Shown here in pieces: positions 27,401-34,328 of a stretch of 64,000 nt of DNA. Within the stretch, counting starts at the first letter, position 1. Each line of letters opens with the position of its first letter. Origin of the DNA: Aestuariibius insulae (GTDB lineage Bacteria > Pseudomonadota > Alphaproteobacteria > Rhodobacterales > Rhodobacteraceae); assembly GCF_040783535.2 (NCBI RefSeq), contig NZ_JBFONW020000001.1, forward strand, positions 1,116,001-1,180,000, written 5' to 3'. A program made the translations under genes and the position numbers. The notes beneath the pieces were generated by a model. It had not been told where the DNA came from, made no database searches, and saw nothing but the letters and a program-made list of their open reading frames with translations.

Positions 27401-27734
27401 GACGCTCCGCGATGTTGATCTGAACGGGGATGGATCGGCGGACTATGTCGATGTGATCGACGAGTTTGCAGGCGGTCAGGAGGATGCGTTCAGCTTCATC
27501 TTCGACGGCCAGCAAGGCACGCTCGATCAGGGCTTCGCATCTGCCGGGCTGGCTGACAACATCACCGGCGCGACCGAGTGGCATATCAACGCGCAGGAGC
27601 CGGATCTGCTGAACTACAATTCGGCCTTCAACGATGCGGGTTTTTACAGCGATGACGTCTTTGCGGCGTCCGATCATGATCCGCTGATCATCGGTCTGGA
27701 TCTCGGAACGAACCCCGACGCGTTCATACTGTGA
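24447..27734 (+). CDS. Secreted RTX multidomain nuclease (ExeM/NucH-like)
   Basis: A 1095-aa extracellular protein. In order: N-terminal RTX calcium repeats (about 14-55, GSFGNDTINGSD and GDDVINAGAGDDVIFGG), a cadherin/VCBS-type domain with D-x-D-x-D-G repeats (about 108-208), a lamin-tail domain (about 215-340), a Gly/Ser linker, an OB-like region, and an endonuclease/exonuclease/phosphatase domain near 700-1085 with ASFNVLNYF, IQEVEN, GDFNAY and SDHDP. No N-terminal signal peptide is visible, which fits type I export, although RTX repeats are usually C-terminal. Probably degrades extracellular DNA for nutrient supply. Confidence 0.88.
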   Translation: MFSSLFFRDYIFGSFGNDTINGSDRDDTIFALTGDDVINAGAGDDVIFGGFGSDTAVFSGSFEDYEIISGSPFFFNPVSVVGADGADLLYGVETLQFDDGVIFVDGRNNGPVARGDEVTASENDGAVFSAADLLANDSDFDGDALSVTAVSATSEAGASVTLVNGAVSYDPGDLFDALGDGETATDTFTYTVSDGQGGTETATVTVTVTGVDDAPVEANLVLSEIMYNPASAEDDWEWVEVSNTGGADLDLAGYVIDDGNATQVSSANIAAGTVAAGGSTILYNGDDLTEQQFRDAWNLEEDVTLIAVTEWNDLALNNGGDTISIWSDFDSYQSDFEARENTVVTVTYDDSGDWPSDDNSASIYLTDLASDANDGSNWALSTVGGDTPVNQGQQSDTDGGNSGGDVGSPGGASDTGGGGEFVLISQVQGSGSEAALLGETVTVEGIVTYTTSNGYYVQEEDADSDGDAATSEAIFVFTGSNTNPGDGLVEVGQTVEVSGSVSEFSGLTQLSGGTTTVTDATISDLPEAVTIAVSGVTDADVDYEAVEGMRVEVVSGEVDEALTVTQNFNLDRFGEITVSAGTQTQPTQLFDAQTQAAEIAALQEANANNRLIIDDGPLGSNPSEFAFIPNTSPGDNGNGILDAGDDFDQGGTLRLGAEVTAPIEGIMSEGFGNYRVYATETMEIDESTNGDARPETPDDVGGSLQIASFNVLNYFTTLDRDGNTTGPDGALDPRGASSEEDLDRQTDSLVNALTGTGAEVFAIQEVENNGFGEDGAIVRLASELDAADPATDIRFVDPTDPGSDGFIGTDAITTGILYDANAVTLVSSETLVFEEASGQATFAIAEQLNPYVSDGDQVGDFQRNRPATIATFEDNETGETFTVVSVHHKSKGDSNLQDLADGIETALANGSIPPEDVAMVEANLAALKADPNFDQGDGQGFWNAVRNDGSTELTEYLEDEYGTSDGANVLVLGDFNAYAQDDPTQTLRDVDLNGDGSADYVDVIDEFAGGQEDAFSFIFDGQQGTLDQGFASAGLADNITGATEWHINAQEPDLLNYNSAFNDAGFYSDDVFAASDHDPLIIGLDLGTNPDAFIL

Positions 27735-27770
27735 ACGTGCAGACCTGCCGACTACTCCGGCGGGCCTGAT

Positions 27771-28688
27771 CTACCTTGCGGGTCGGAAGGTTGCCTGACC
27801 CGCAAGGACATCGCGCATTGCCGCCCTGCGCTGGTCGAGCCGTTCGGGCAGGATGAGCCCGCGCGATACCTCGAACGTCTGCACATAGGGACCTGTAAAG
27901 AGGGCCCTATGCCCGTGGAAGGGCTGAAGCTGCGCGCCTTCGTCGAAGGAATGGCCCAGACCGGCGAGCCGGTATCCGGGTGCAGCAGGGGCAGGGCGCA
28001 GATAGCCCTCGACCGCGAGGGCGCCCAGAACGGCGCGCCTGCCAAAGCGCCCGGCGCTCTGGCGTCTGACGGTGAACCCGTCCGTCTCTGGACTGCCGAG
28101 CGCTGTTACGTAGGTGCCTGCGGTTGGGCGCGCTCCGAACGGCAGGGTCAGCCGGGCGGTGCCGATCCGCCAGCTGCCATCCGCATCCCTGAGGATGTCG
28201 CCTGCGATAACCGAATAGGGCGCGCCGGTGATCCGGTCGAACCGGCTTGCCACGACCGCGCCATCCCGCCAGACACCGCTGACGGCGACGACGGTTCCGG
28301 GGGCCGGGCGTCCGACGGCGCCGGGTTCGGCGATCACGCGGATTCCGTTGACCGATCCGTCCTGCATCAAGGTGCCGATCAGCGGATAGCTGACGAGAAC
28401 CCGCTGCGCGACGAGGGCGCCGCCCTGGGCCACCGCCTCGACCGTCAAGGCGGTGCCGATGCCGATATCGCTTTCGCGGGCGGCCCCGAATGCATTAACG
28501 AAGCGCGTCCGGTTGGTCGTCTCGACCCGGCGTCCGGCTACGATCAGACTGCCGAGGTCGGTCAATATCCCGACGATACCCGTGCCGCCGATGCCGCCTT
28601 CGGAGGGAGGAGTGCTGTCCTGTGCGGCCAGCCAAGGCGCGCTTAGACATGTGCCGGCTGTAGCGGCAAGAAAATGACGACGTTTCAT
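27771..28688 (-). CDS. DUF5666 domain protein, exported
   Basis: A 305-aa protein with a twin-arginine-like leader (KRRHFLAATAGTCL) and repeated small beta-barrel modules of the DUF5666 type (GTGIVGILTDLGSLIVAGRRVE; V-V-A-V-S-G-V-W-R-D-G-A-V-V-A-S-R). Function unknown. It follows the DUF6502 gene by 15 bases on the same strand and is likely co-transcribed. Its last codons contain a perfect 11-bp hairpin that could terminate the convergent nuclease gene. Confidence 0.82.
   Translation of the reverse strand: MKRRHFLAATAGTCLSAPWLAAQDSTPPSEGGIGGTGIVGILTDLGSLIVAGRRVETTNRTRFVNAFGAARESDIGIGTALTVEAVAQGGALVAQRVLVSYPLIGTLMQDGSVNGIRVIAEPGAVGRPAPGTVVAVSGVWRDGAVVASRFDRITGAPYSVIAGDILRDADGSWRIGTARLTLPFGARPTAGTYVTALGSPETDGFTVRRQSAGRFGRRAVLGALAVEGYLRPAPAAPGYRLAGLGHSFDEGAQLQPFHGHRALFTGPYVQTFEVSRGLILPERLDQRRAAMRDVLAGQATFRPAR
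27774..27807. terminator. 11-bp hairpin in the end of the DUF5666 gene
   Basis: CCTTGCGGGTC (27774-27784) and GACCCGCAAGG (27797-27807) pair perfectly around 12 bases. It sits between convergent genes and partly inside coding sequence; no T-tract. Role as a bidirectional terminator is inferred. Confidence 0.45.
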
Positions 28689-28703
28689 CGTGGCGATCCG
28701 TTC

Positions 28704-29528
28704 TCAGTCCTCAGGGTCGCTATCCGCTTTTTCGCGGTAGAAATAGACCCCGTATCTAAAGCGCTGCAATGTGCCGCCTGTCTGGGCGTCATCTTCCTGG
28801 AATTGCCGCGCCATCGCGTTGATTTCAAGCAGGGCGTTCTGGCTTAGATCGCGGGCGCGAGCCTCGATCGCGTCGATCGAGCTTTTGCTGAGATTATTAT
28901 AGAAGACAGCCCGTTCGAGAAATTCCGGCGTGTCCTCCATCAAATTTTCGGAAGCCGCGGCAAGGTGGTCGCCAACGTTCTCGGCAAGGAACAGCGCCTT
29001 TTGATCCTGGTCACCAGGGCCGATGATGGCGGTAGGGTCGAGCGTGATCATGTCGCTTTCATCGATCTCGACCAGATTAAGCCGCAGCAATTCGTCCAGC
29101 AGGGTGCGCGGCCGGATATCGCGATTGATTTGCCGCACGAGCGTTTCAAAGCTTGGCCCATCGGGTGCAGACCGGGGGAGCGGGCGCGGAGTTCCGTCTT
29201 CGCTGCGCAACTGCTCTGATCCGGTCCAGCGGCCGATGACGGTTGTCAGGAGGGTGGCTTTCTGGCGGGTTGCGCTTTCGCCGGTTTCGATCGCTTCGCG
29301 GATCGATTTGACGTCGCGCCGGTGAATGCCGGTCAAGATATTGACCCTGCTGTCGGTGGGGCGGTCTGTTCCAATTGCAAAATCCTCAACCGCAGTGGAG
29401 ACGTAAACTTCCTTCAGCGCGCGGTAGACCATCGGCGCGGACACCCCGCGCGCGATGAGCAAACGTACCAAGGGTCGCAAGAGACCTTTGACAACATTGG
29501 TAAATTTCTGGGGCGCATTGTCAGCCAT
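28704..29528 (-). CDS. DUF6502 family protein
   Basis: A 274-aa protein of the DUF6502 family, unknown function. The N-terminal third is helical and resembles a winged-helix region (LLRPLVRLLIARGVSAPMVYRALKEVYV), followed by HRRDVKSIRE and a long helical C-terminal part with ARDLSQNALLEINAMARQF. The ATG at 29528 has no Shine-Dalgarno; its A is the last base of one arm of a 12-bp inverted repeat. An upstream GTG (29564) lies between the arms. A DNA-binding or autoregulatory role is possible. Pairs with the DUF5666 gene. Confidence 0.78.
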   Translation of the reverse strand: MADNAPQKFTNVVKGLLRPLVRLLIARGVSAPMVYRALKEVYVSTAVEDFAIGTDRPTDSRVNILTGIHRRDVKSIREAIETGESATRQKATLLTTVIGRWTGSEQLRSEDGTPRPLPRSAPDGPSFETLVRQINRDIRPRTLLDELLRLNLVEIDESDMITLDPTAIIGPGDQDQKALFLAENVGDHLAAASENLMEDTPEFLERAVFYNNLSKSSIDAIEARARDLSQNALLEINAMARQFQEDDAQTGGTLQRFRYGVYFYREKADSDPED

Positions 29529-29586
29529 GTCAGATAAGTAGATCCGCGTGGAAAAAAGTTCCACAGAAAACTTGACTTATCTGACA
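29528..29586. repeat. 12-bp inverted repeat with nested palindrome at the DUF6502 start
   Basis: TGTCAGATAAGT (29528-29539) and ACTTATCTGACA (29575-29586) are perfect inverted copies, 47 bp centre to centre. Between them GTGGAA (29548-29553) and TTCCAC (29559-29564) form a second inverted repeat. The left arm touches the DUF6502 start codon and replaces its ribosome-binding site. This could be a paired operator or a hairpin that blocks translation. Confidence 0.7.
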
Positions 29587-29603
29587 GGTGTGACACTTGG
29601 TCA

Positions 29604-29622
29604 TGTGTGAAAAAAACACACA
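29604..29622. repeat. Inverted repeat TGTGTG-A7-CACACA
   Basis: Six-base arms around a run of seven A, 39 bases before the fasciclin gene. It lies in the divergent promoter region together with the 12-bp inverted repeat; a regulator site or simple low-complexity sequence are both possible. Confidence 0.4.
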
Positions 29623-29660
29623 CGTAAAATTAACTTGTCCAACTTGCACTGGAGACCTTC

Positions 29661-30155
29661 ATGATCACTCGTCGTTCGCTGCTTGCCACTGGTTCTGTCC
29701 TGACCGGAACCGCCCTTTTGAGCGCCTGTGCGCCCATGGCCGAAGCTCAGCCTGATATCGTTGATACTGCGATTGCGGCCGGAGACTTTACCACGCTGGT
29801 CGCTGCTGTTCAGGCTGCGGGACTTGTCGAGACGCTGAAAGGTCCGGGTCCCTTCACGGTTTTCGCGCCGAATGACGCGGCTTTTGCAGCATTGCCCGCC
29901 GGAACCGTCGAGAGCCTGCTGGAGCCTGAGAACAAGGACCAGTTGGTGAGCATCCTGACCTATCACGTAGCGCCTGGCCGCTATCCGGCGTCTGCGCTTG
30001 CCGGTCAAAGCGGGCGTATTCCGACGGTTCAAGGACAGACGCTTCGTCTGCACGGCGCGAACGGGGTGCGGATCAATTCGTCCAACGTAATTTCGGCCGA
30101 TATCAATACCTCGAACGGGATCATCCATGTCATCGATGCGGTTCTTCTGCCTTAA
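29661..30155 (+). CDS. Fasciclin domain lipoprotein
   Basis: A 164-aa protein with one fasciclin (FAS1) domain: GPFTVFAPNDAAFAALP and the C-terminal NGIIHVIDAVLLP block. The leader TRRSLLATGSVLTGTALLSAC has a twin-arginine pair and a lipobox ending at C23, so it is a probable Tat-exported lipoprotein. FAS1 proteins act in adhesion and extracellular contacts. GGAG lies 6 bases before the ATG. Divergent from the DUF6502 gene across a region rich in inverted repeats. Confidence 0.9.
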   Translation: MITRRSLLATGSVLTGTALLSACAPMAEAQPDIVDTAIAAGDFTTLVAAVQAAGLVETLKGPGPFTVFAPNDAAFAALPAGTVESLLEPENKDQLVSILTYHVAPGRYPASALAGQSGRIPTVQGQTLRLHGANGVRINSSNVISADINTSNGIIHVIDAVLLP

Positions 30156-30192
30156 GCAGACGCCTCTTTCAGATTTGCGTCTATAAACATCT

Positions 30193-30223
30193 AAGTGCCC
30201 TCGCCGCCGAGTCGGGGGCACTT
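30193..30223. terminator. Hairpin after the fasciclin gene
   Basis: AAGTGCCC (30193-30200) and GGGCACTT (30216-30223) form an 8-bp stem with a 15-base loop between convergent genes. No T-tract. Confidence 0.5.
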
Positions 30224-30233
30224 GCCGTAGGCC

Positions 30234-30437
30234 TTAGCTATCGGCGTCCAGACCAAGGCGTTTGAGCGCCGTCAAGGCGGCTGAGCGGTCCTGCTCGTTG
30301 GTGCTGAGCATATCGGCGTTCAGGTTCCGAACTGTTGTCGAGAAGGACTTTGTGAGGATCTGTTGGCGGATGAAAGCAGGGACGTCCTCATCCGGTAGTT
30401 TCAGGATATGGCTCGCGTCGGATATGCTGTCTTGCAC
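30234..30437 (-). CDS. Small hypothetical protein
   Basis: A 67-aa acidic protein with no recognised family, no signal peptide and no membrane segment. It has a GTG start supported by GGGAG 6 bases upstream. Sequence is mostly helical (VPAFIRQQILTKSF; QDRSAALTALKRLGLD). It sits downstream of a Crp/Fnr regulator on the same strand. Codon use is normal for the region. Confidence 0.6.
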   Translation of the reverse strand: MQDSISDASHILKLPDEDVPAFIRQQILTKSFSTTVRNLNADMLSTNEQDRSAALTALKRLGLDADS

Positions 30438-30615
30438 GCAAATCTCCCGATGTCTCGATGGTCACCGGAATATCGTTAGCCGCTCGGACTTGATGTGACG
30501 AGTCTTTATCTGGGAAACAGATTGGGCTCTTTCTCTCTGGTCCGGCTACGCCAGGGGTGCTGGTTGCCGAGCCATTTTCAGGCTCAACTCCAGGCAGCAA
30601 GATGGGCCCGTGCGG

Positions 30616-31356
30616 TCAGGCGACCTTTGGGAACCAGCTTGTGTCGACTTCGGCAAAGCGGTCGATGAAATTGACATGCCGGATCCATTCTTCACGCTTG
30701 GCGAGCCGGATGTAGGGACGATCGATCTCAATATCGCCATCCTCCGAGAGCTGGCGAAGGATCTTGTTCACGTAAACTGACGTGATCCCCAGCACATCGC
30801 CGATCTCCTGTTGATTGAATGGGAGGTGAAAGCGGTCGCCCATCCCCATGATGGACACTGCCAGACGGGACCTGAGACTGAGAAGAAAGTACATCAAGCG
30901 GTCACGCGCATCGAGGCGCGTCAACGTAAAGATCTGGTCCCGCATCGCGATCTGATCGAGACTGGAGAGCGCCGTTAGAAGGGACATGATCCGAGGATGT
31001 TCAAGCCAGAGTTTCGGCAACTGGTCCTTGTCGAACGTTCCGACAATGCCGCTGGTCTGCATCGATACGGTATGAGGCGTCTCAAGAAGGCCGAGTTCGG
31101 CAAAGCCGATGACCTCGCCGGGAAGATAGATGCGGGCGATAGAGCTGAGGCCACGGCTCGGCTGGGTTCTGACGACCGCCCACCCGGATTTCAGCACATA
31201 AATCTGATTCGAAATTTGCCCGCGATCGAGAAGAATGTCTCCTTTGTCAAGGCGCAGCTCGGACTTTTCGAGACTCGCAACTGTCTCGCGCTCTGCCTCC
31301 TGCAAAGGAAGATATCTTTCGAGCCGAATCAGAAGTGAGCTCGAATACCTCGACAT
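30616..31356 (-). CDS. Crp/Fnr family transcriptional regulator 1
   Basis: A 246-aa regulator with a cyclic-nucleotide-binding fold (about 20-125, KSGWAVVRTQ, PGEVIGFAELGLL), a dimer helix, and a C-terminal helix-turn-helix (178-206, NQQEIGDVLGITSVYVNKIL). It has no cysteines in the N-terminal region, so it is not an iron-sulfur FNR, and the recognition helix lacks the E-SR triad of FNR. Beyond the HTH it carries a tail F-x2-RF-x-EVDTSWFP shared with the regulator at 33537. GGAG 7 bases before the ATG. Effector unknown. Confidence 0.88.
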   Translation of the reverse strand: MSRYSSSLLIRLERYLPLQEAERETVASLEKSELRLDKGDILLDRGQISNQIYVLKSGWAVVRTQPSRGLSSIARIYLPGEVIGFAELGLLETPHTVSMQTSGIVGTFDKDQLPKLWLEHPRIMSLLTALSSLDQIAMRDQIFTLTRLDARDRLMYFLLSLRSRLAVSIMGMGDRFHLPFNQQEIGDVLGITSVYVNKILRQLSEDGDIEIDRPYIRLAKREEWIRHVNFIDRFAEVDTSWFPKVA

Positions 31357-31712
31357 GTTCTATTCTCCATTTGTCGCCTGACATCATCGTGGATGCACGA
31401 AGGTCGGACTTCACGTTGGAGAATACCTATCCAAAAGTCAGGGAAGGCGAATTAAACAAGATTAATTGCGCCATGGATATGAAGCACTTATCGCTCAACC
31501 TCTTATCTACATTAGATAAATTTGTTAAGATTTCGGCTCGAAAAGGAGCAGGAAGCTGTCTTTGTGCGTATGTCAGGCGACAACTCGATGCTTTAAGGGC
31601 AAGATGATCCGAGGGTGACGTAAGGTTAATTTTTGCTGATTTTGCGCAGTTTTCTTTCGTTCACGAGGATGCCGGGCGCAATCGCCCGGCACCTCCTTTT
31701 ACGATCAGAAGA
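31357..31712. other. Intergenic region between Crp-type gene and the DUF3618 operon end
   Basis: A 356-bp relatively AT-rich gap. A short plus-strand frame at 31335-31607 overlaps the regulator start and shows no family or ribosome-site support. The only clear element is a GC-rich hairpin at 31670-31691. Confidence 0.5.
31670..31691 (-). terminator. Hairpin downstream of the DUF3618 operon
   Basis: TGCCGGGCG (31670-31678) and CGCCCGGCA (31683-31691), perfect 9-bp stem with a CAAT loop, 21 bases past the DUF3618 stop. A T-rich stretch is on the plus-strand side only, so terminator strength for the minus-strand operon is uncertain. Confidence 0.5.
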
Positions 31713-32567
31713 TCAGGCCGTTCTCGCTGTGGCCAAATGGGAAGATCCCTCGGGGCTCGATGTGCCTGTCAGACTATCCTTCGCTGCATCGGTGGCGTCA
31801 CGCGCTGCGTTTTTCGTGCGCGTCCCGACTTTTTCGATCTCGGTCTTGAAGATGTCTTCGGCTTCATTGAAGAGATCGTCGCTGTAGCGTCCGAACTCCC
31901 GATCCTCGAAGTCAGAGCGAGGCAGGGCGCCACCGATCGCTGCACCAAAGGCCATGGACAAAGCGCCCGCGACCAAGGGGTACTCTTCGAAGAGATCTCC
32001 CGCCTTTTCTTTGTTGGCTGTATAGCCGCGTTCGAACTGGTCGCGATAGAACAACGCTTTTTCTCGAGCGATGAGCACGCGCAGACGGGCTTCTTCGCTG
32101 AGGCCTTCCGTTCCTTCAGAAAGGCGATCCCGCCATTCCTTCGAGCGGAGCTTGAGGCGCGCAACGCTCGCCTTCATTTCGGCTTGCTGTTGTTCTGGCG
32201 TGAGTTCGATCTGGCCCGCCTTGCGCGCCCACTCACCCTTCGCGGCTGGCGGAAGCGATGGGTAGGACGGCACTTCGTGCGGACGCGAGAGCGCTCGCGT
32301 CTTCGATGCCTTGTCGCGCGGCGCGCCCAGTGTCAGCCATGCAAGGCCGATGCCGGTAAGAGCGAATGCGACCGGGTTCTCGCGGATCGTATTAACGAGT
32401 GTGCGTGCAACATCGTTTCCGTTTTCGCGGATCTGCGTTCCGATCTTGTCGACTACGGCTTCGGGAGAAAAGGAGTCCTGCAGCCGGTTCAGAGTCTGGG
32501 TGAGATTCTCGCGCTCTTGCTCGATCTCGCGCTCGATCTCTTCGGGGGTGCGTTTGTCGTCAGGCAT
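31713..32567 (-). CDS. DUF3618 domain protein
   Basis: A 284-aa protein with the N-terminal DUF3618 segment (TPEEIEREIEQERENLTQTLNRL, about 7-40), a membrane helix near 65-82, a long charged helical middle and a second hydrophobic stretch (PLVAGALSMAFGAAIGGALP), then an Ala/Lys/Asp-rich tail. Third gene of a stress-type operon with a holin-superfamily and a small helical protein; such trios occur beside cell-envelope stress genes. Strong AAGGAGG site; start overlaps the previous stop by 8 bases. Confidence 0.83.
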   Translation of the reverse strand: MPDDKRTPEEIEREIEQERENLTQTLNRLQDSFSPEAVVDKIGTQIRENGNDVARTLVNTIRENPVAFALTGIGLAWLTLGAPRDKASKTRALSRPHEVPSYPSLPPAAKGEWARKAGQIELTPEQQQAEMKASVARLKLRSKEWRDRLSEGTEGLSEEARLRVLIAREKALFYRDQFERGYTANKEKAGDLFEEYPLVAGALSMAFGAAIGGALPRSDFEDREFGRYSDDLFNEAEDIFKTEIEKVGTRTKNAARDATDAAKDSLTGTSSPEGSSHLATARTA

Positions 32568-32955
32568 CGTAGACCTCCTTTACCGCATTGGCGTCTCTTT
32601 TGAGGTTTTTGGCAGTCCGAGTTGGCGCTATCGATGACAATTTCAGAGCGTTCACGCCCATCATGATCATCACGGCGGCCACGCCGCCGAACAGGGCAGC
32701 AACCGCGAGAGCGGCGAGGCCAGGCGTCAGGCCGAGCTGCACAAAAGCAGCGACAAGAGCGCCGGCCAGAACATGAAGCGCGGTGATCGCCAGCACCGTG
32801 GCGACGACGATCAGGACGATGCCTTTGACAGCGCGAGTGAGGTTCTGAGTGATCTCAGCCTTGGCCAGATCAACTTCGCTACGAACCAGGCCGCTGACTT
32901 GGCGAAGGGCATCTTCGACGAGGCTGGTGGGCGGGATGTTGTCCTGAGTTGCCAT
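32560..32955 (-). CDS. Phage holin family (superfamily III) membrane protein
   Basis: A 131-aa protein with two closely spaced membrane helices (about 45-72 and 76-100) after an amphipathic N-terminus (DALRQVSGLVRSEVDLAKAEI). This is the Holin-X / superfamily III pattern, found widely on bacterial chromosomes outside prophages; no other phage gene is nearby. Second gene of the DUF3618 operon; start overlaps the upstream stop (TAATG). Confidence 0.82.
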   Translation of the reverse strand: MATQDNIPPTSLVEDALRQVSGLVRSEVDLAKAEITQNLTRAVKGIVLIVVATVLAITALHVLAGALVAAFVQLGLTPGLAALAVAALFGGVAAVMIMMGVNALKLSSIAPTRTAKNLKRDANAVKEVYDA

Positions 32956-33395
32956 TAAATACGGCTCCCCGTGGCAGGATCGATCCGCCCTGGCACGACT
33001 GCCGGGCTGCTTGCGCGGGCAAACCGCGTTGCCGCAAAGCCAAGAACGGCTGCCCCGCTGAGGAAGAGAGCGGGATTGCGCCGTGCGAATTGGCTGAGAT
33101 CGGTGGCGAGTTCACCGATCGTCTTTGTGTGAAGCGCGGTCGATGCGTCGGTCAGGCCGCGCGCGATCTCGTCGAGGGTTCTTTGTTGCGGGCTGCCCGG
33201 CGACATCCGGCTGGCGGCATCCTGCGCGGCCAGACCGGCTGAACCGATCTCGGAGGCGACATCGGCTTTCGCGTCGTAAACTCGACCCTTGGCATCTTGG
33301 GCCGTATGTTTTGCGACATCCGCTGCGTCATCCTTGATCTTGCGTGCGGCGGCGTCGGGATCCCAGTTCGGATTGGAAGTCTTGGTATCTTGCAT
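32955..33395 (-). CDS. Helical membrane-stress protein (nutrient-deprivation-induced-like)
   Basis: A 146-aa protein. The first half is a charged Ala/Lys/Asp-rich amphipathic helix reminiscent of LEA proteins (KIKDDAADVAKHTAQDAKGR), the second half contains one membrane helix near 112-132. First gene of the three-gene operon, preceded by a full-consensus EcfG-type promoter at 33449-33474. GGGGAG lies 10 bases before the ATG at 33395. Role in envelope stress is inferred from promoter and neighbours. Confidence 0.78.
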   Translation of the reverse strand: MQDTKTSNPNWDPDAAARKIKDDAADVAKHTAQDAKGRVYDAKADVASEIGSAGLAAQDAASRMSPGSPQQRTLDEIARGLTDASTALHTKTIGELATDLSQFARRNPALFLSGAAVLGFAATRFARASSPAVVPGRIDPATGSRI

Positions 33396-33448
33396 TTTGG
33401 CAATCTCCCCGGTCGTCTTGAGGGCTTGAGAAGGAACGTCAGATTTCA

Positions 33449-33474
33449 AACGCGCTGTCGTGCCGGTTCGTTCC
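33449..33474 (-). promoter_or_regulatory. EcfG-type general stress promoter for the DUF3618 operon
   Basis: On the minus strand GGAAC (33474-33470), 17 bases, then CGTT (33452-33449) exactly fit the alphaproteobacterial EcfG/SigT pattern GGAAC-N16-17-CGTT. The predicted start point is about 45 bases before the operon's first codon. The cognate phyR-nepR-ecfG genes are 3-5 kb away. Confidence 0.7.
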
Positions 33475-33489
33475 CTGTGCCTCTTGTCT

Positions 33490-33514
33490 GGAACTCAGGG
33501 TGCTTCTGGCTGTT
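33490..33514 (+). promoter_or_regulatory. EcfG-like promoter for Crp/Fnr regulator 2
   Basis: GGAAC (33490-33494), 17 bases, GTT (33512-33514); the -10 reads TGTT instead of CGTT. It lies 22 bases before the ATG at 33537 and 15 bases from the divergent EcfG promoter. Confidence 0.5.
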
Positions 33515-33536
33515 GAGGCAGGACAGGAGTTGCTGA

Positions 33537-34301
33537 ATGACGGACACAGAAGACAGCTGCCTTGTGCAAAAGCTGTCGCATTATATCGAGCTCGATGACT
33601 TATCCCGCCATCATTTGGCACAGTTCGAGCTGGACCAGATCGATGTGCAGAAGCACGAGATCATCACCCGGATCGGCACGGAGACCTCCAAACTATATGT
33701 CGTGAAGTCCGGTTGGCTTTATGCCTTTGTCGACATGCCAGACGGGCGGCGCCAATTGGTTCGGATCTTTCATCCGGGCGATATCATCGGGTTTCCGGAT
33801 CTCGCTTTTCATCATGCGACGACCACAGTGCAAGCGTCAGAGCCTGCGTGCTTATGTCCGTTCCCCAAGAAGAGACTGGACGACGTGTTTCGTTTGTCCC
33901 CAAGGCTGACGGCGCTTCTGTTTGCGCTGGCTGTCCGGGACCAAGTGATTTTCATGGATCTTGTCCGCGCGATGGGACGGATGAGCGCGCGAGAGCGGAT
34001 CGTGTCGCTTCTGCTCGATATTCTGCATCGGCTTCGGATCACGAATGTCTCGATGACCGATACGATGCGACTTCCCCTGTCGCAGACCGAGATTGGAGAT
34101 TTGCTCGGATTGACGAATGTCTATGTCAGTAAGACTTTTCGGCGGCTGGAAGAGGATGGATTCATCAAACGGGACGGCGGGACGATCAGGATCCTGAAAG
34201 AGGGTGAGATGACTGAGATGACGGATTTCTCCAACAGGTATCAGGATATGGATATCAGCTGGTTCCCGTCTTACACGACTAGGCTGGATCAGGCCCTCTG
34301 A
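33537..34301 (+). CDS. Crp/Fnr family transcriptional regulator 2
   Basis: A 254-aa regulator: cyclic-nucleotide-binding fold (about 25-125, VVKSGWLYAFVD, HPGDIIGFPDLAF) and a C-terminal helix-turn-helix (180-207, SQTEIGDLLGLTNVYVSKTF). As in regulator 1, no FNR cysteine cluster and no E-SR recognition triad. Its tail FSNRYQDMDISWFP matches that of regulator 1, so the two are paralogues flanking the stress operon. AGGAG 7 bases before the ATG. An EcfG-like promoter lies just upstream. Confidence 0.88.
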   Translation: MTDTEDSCLVQKLSHYIELDDLSRHHLAQFELDQIDVQKHEIITRIGTETSKLYVVKSGWLYAFVDMPDGRRQLVRIFHPGDIIGFPDLAFHHATTTVQASEPACLCPFPKKRLDDVFRLSPRLTALLFALAVRDQVIFMDLVRAMGRMSARERIVSLLLDILHRLRITNVSMTDTMRLPLSQTEIGDLLGLTNVYVSKTFRRLEEDGFIKRDGGTIRILKEGEMTEMTDFSNRYQDMDISWFPSYTTRLDQAL

Positions 34302-34328
34302 CATACAAGATCTGAGAGGGTCGCATCC

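Noticed and set aside
25719..27677. 652-codon open frame on the minus strand over the RTX nuclease gene
   Set aside because: The plus-strand nuclease has intact catalytic motifs; the opposite frame is a composition artefact.
31335..31607. 90-codon plus-strand frame upstream of Crp/Fnr regulator 1
   Set aside because: Overlaps the regulator start, lacks a Shine-Dalgarno and has no family or codon-use support.
32560..32955. Prophage inferred from the holin-family gene
   Set aside because: Superfamily III holin-like proteins are common chromosomal membrane proteins and no other phage gene is present.
33433..33455. GGAAC on the plus strand as another EcfG promoter
   Set aside because: No GTT or CGTT at 16-17 bases downstream; only the minus-strand and 33490 elements fit.
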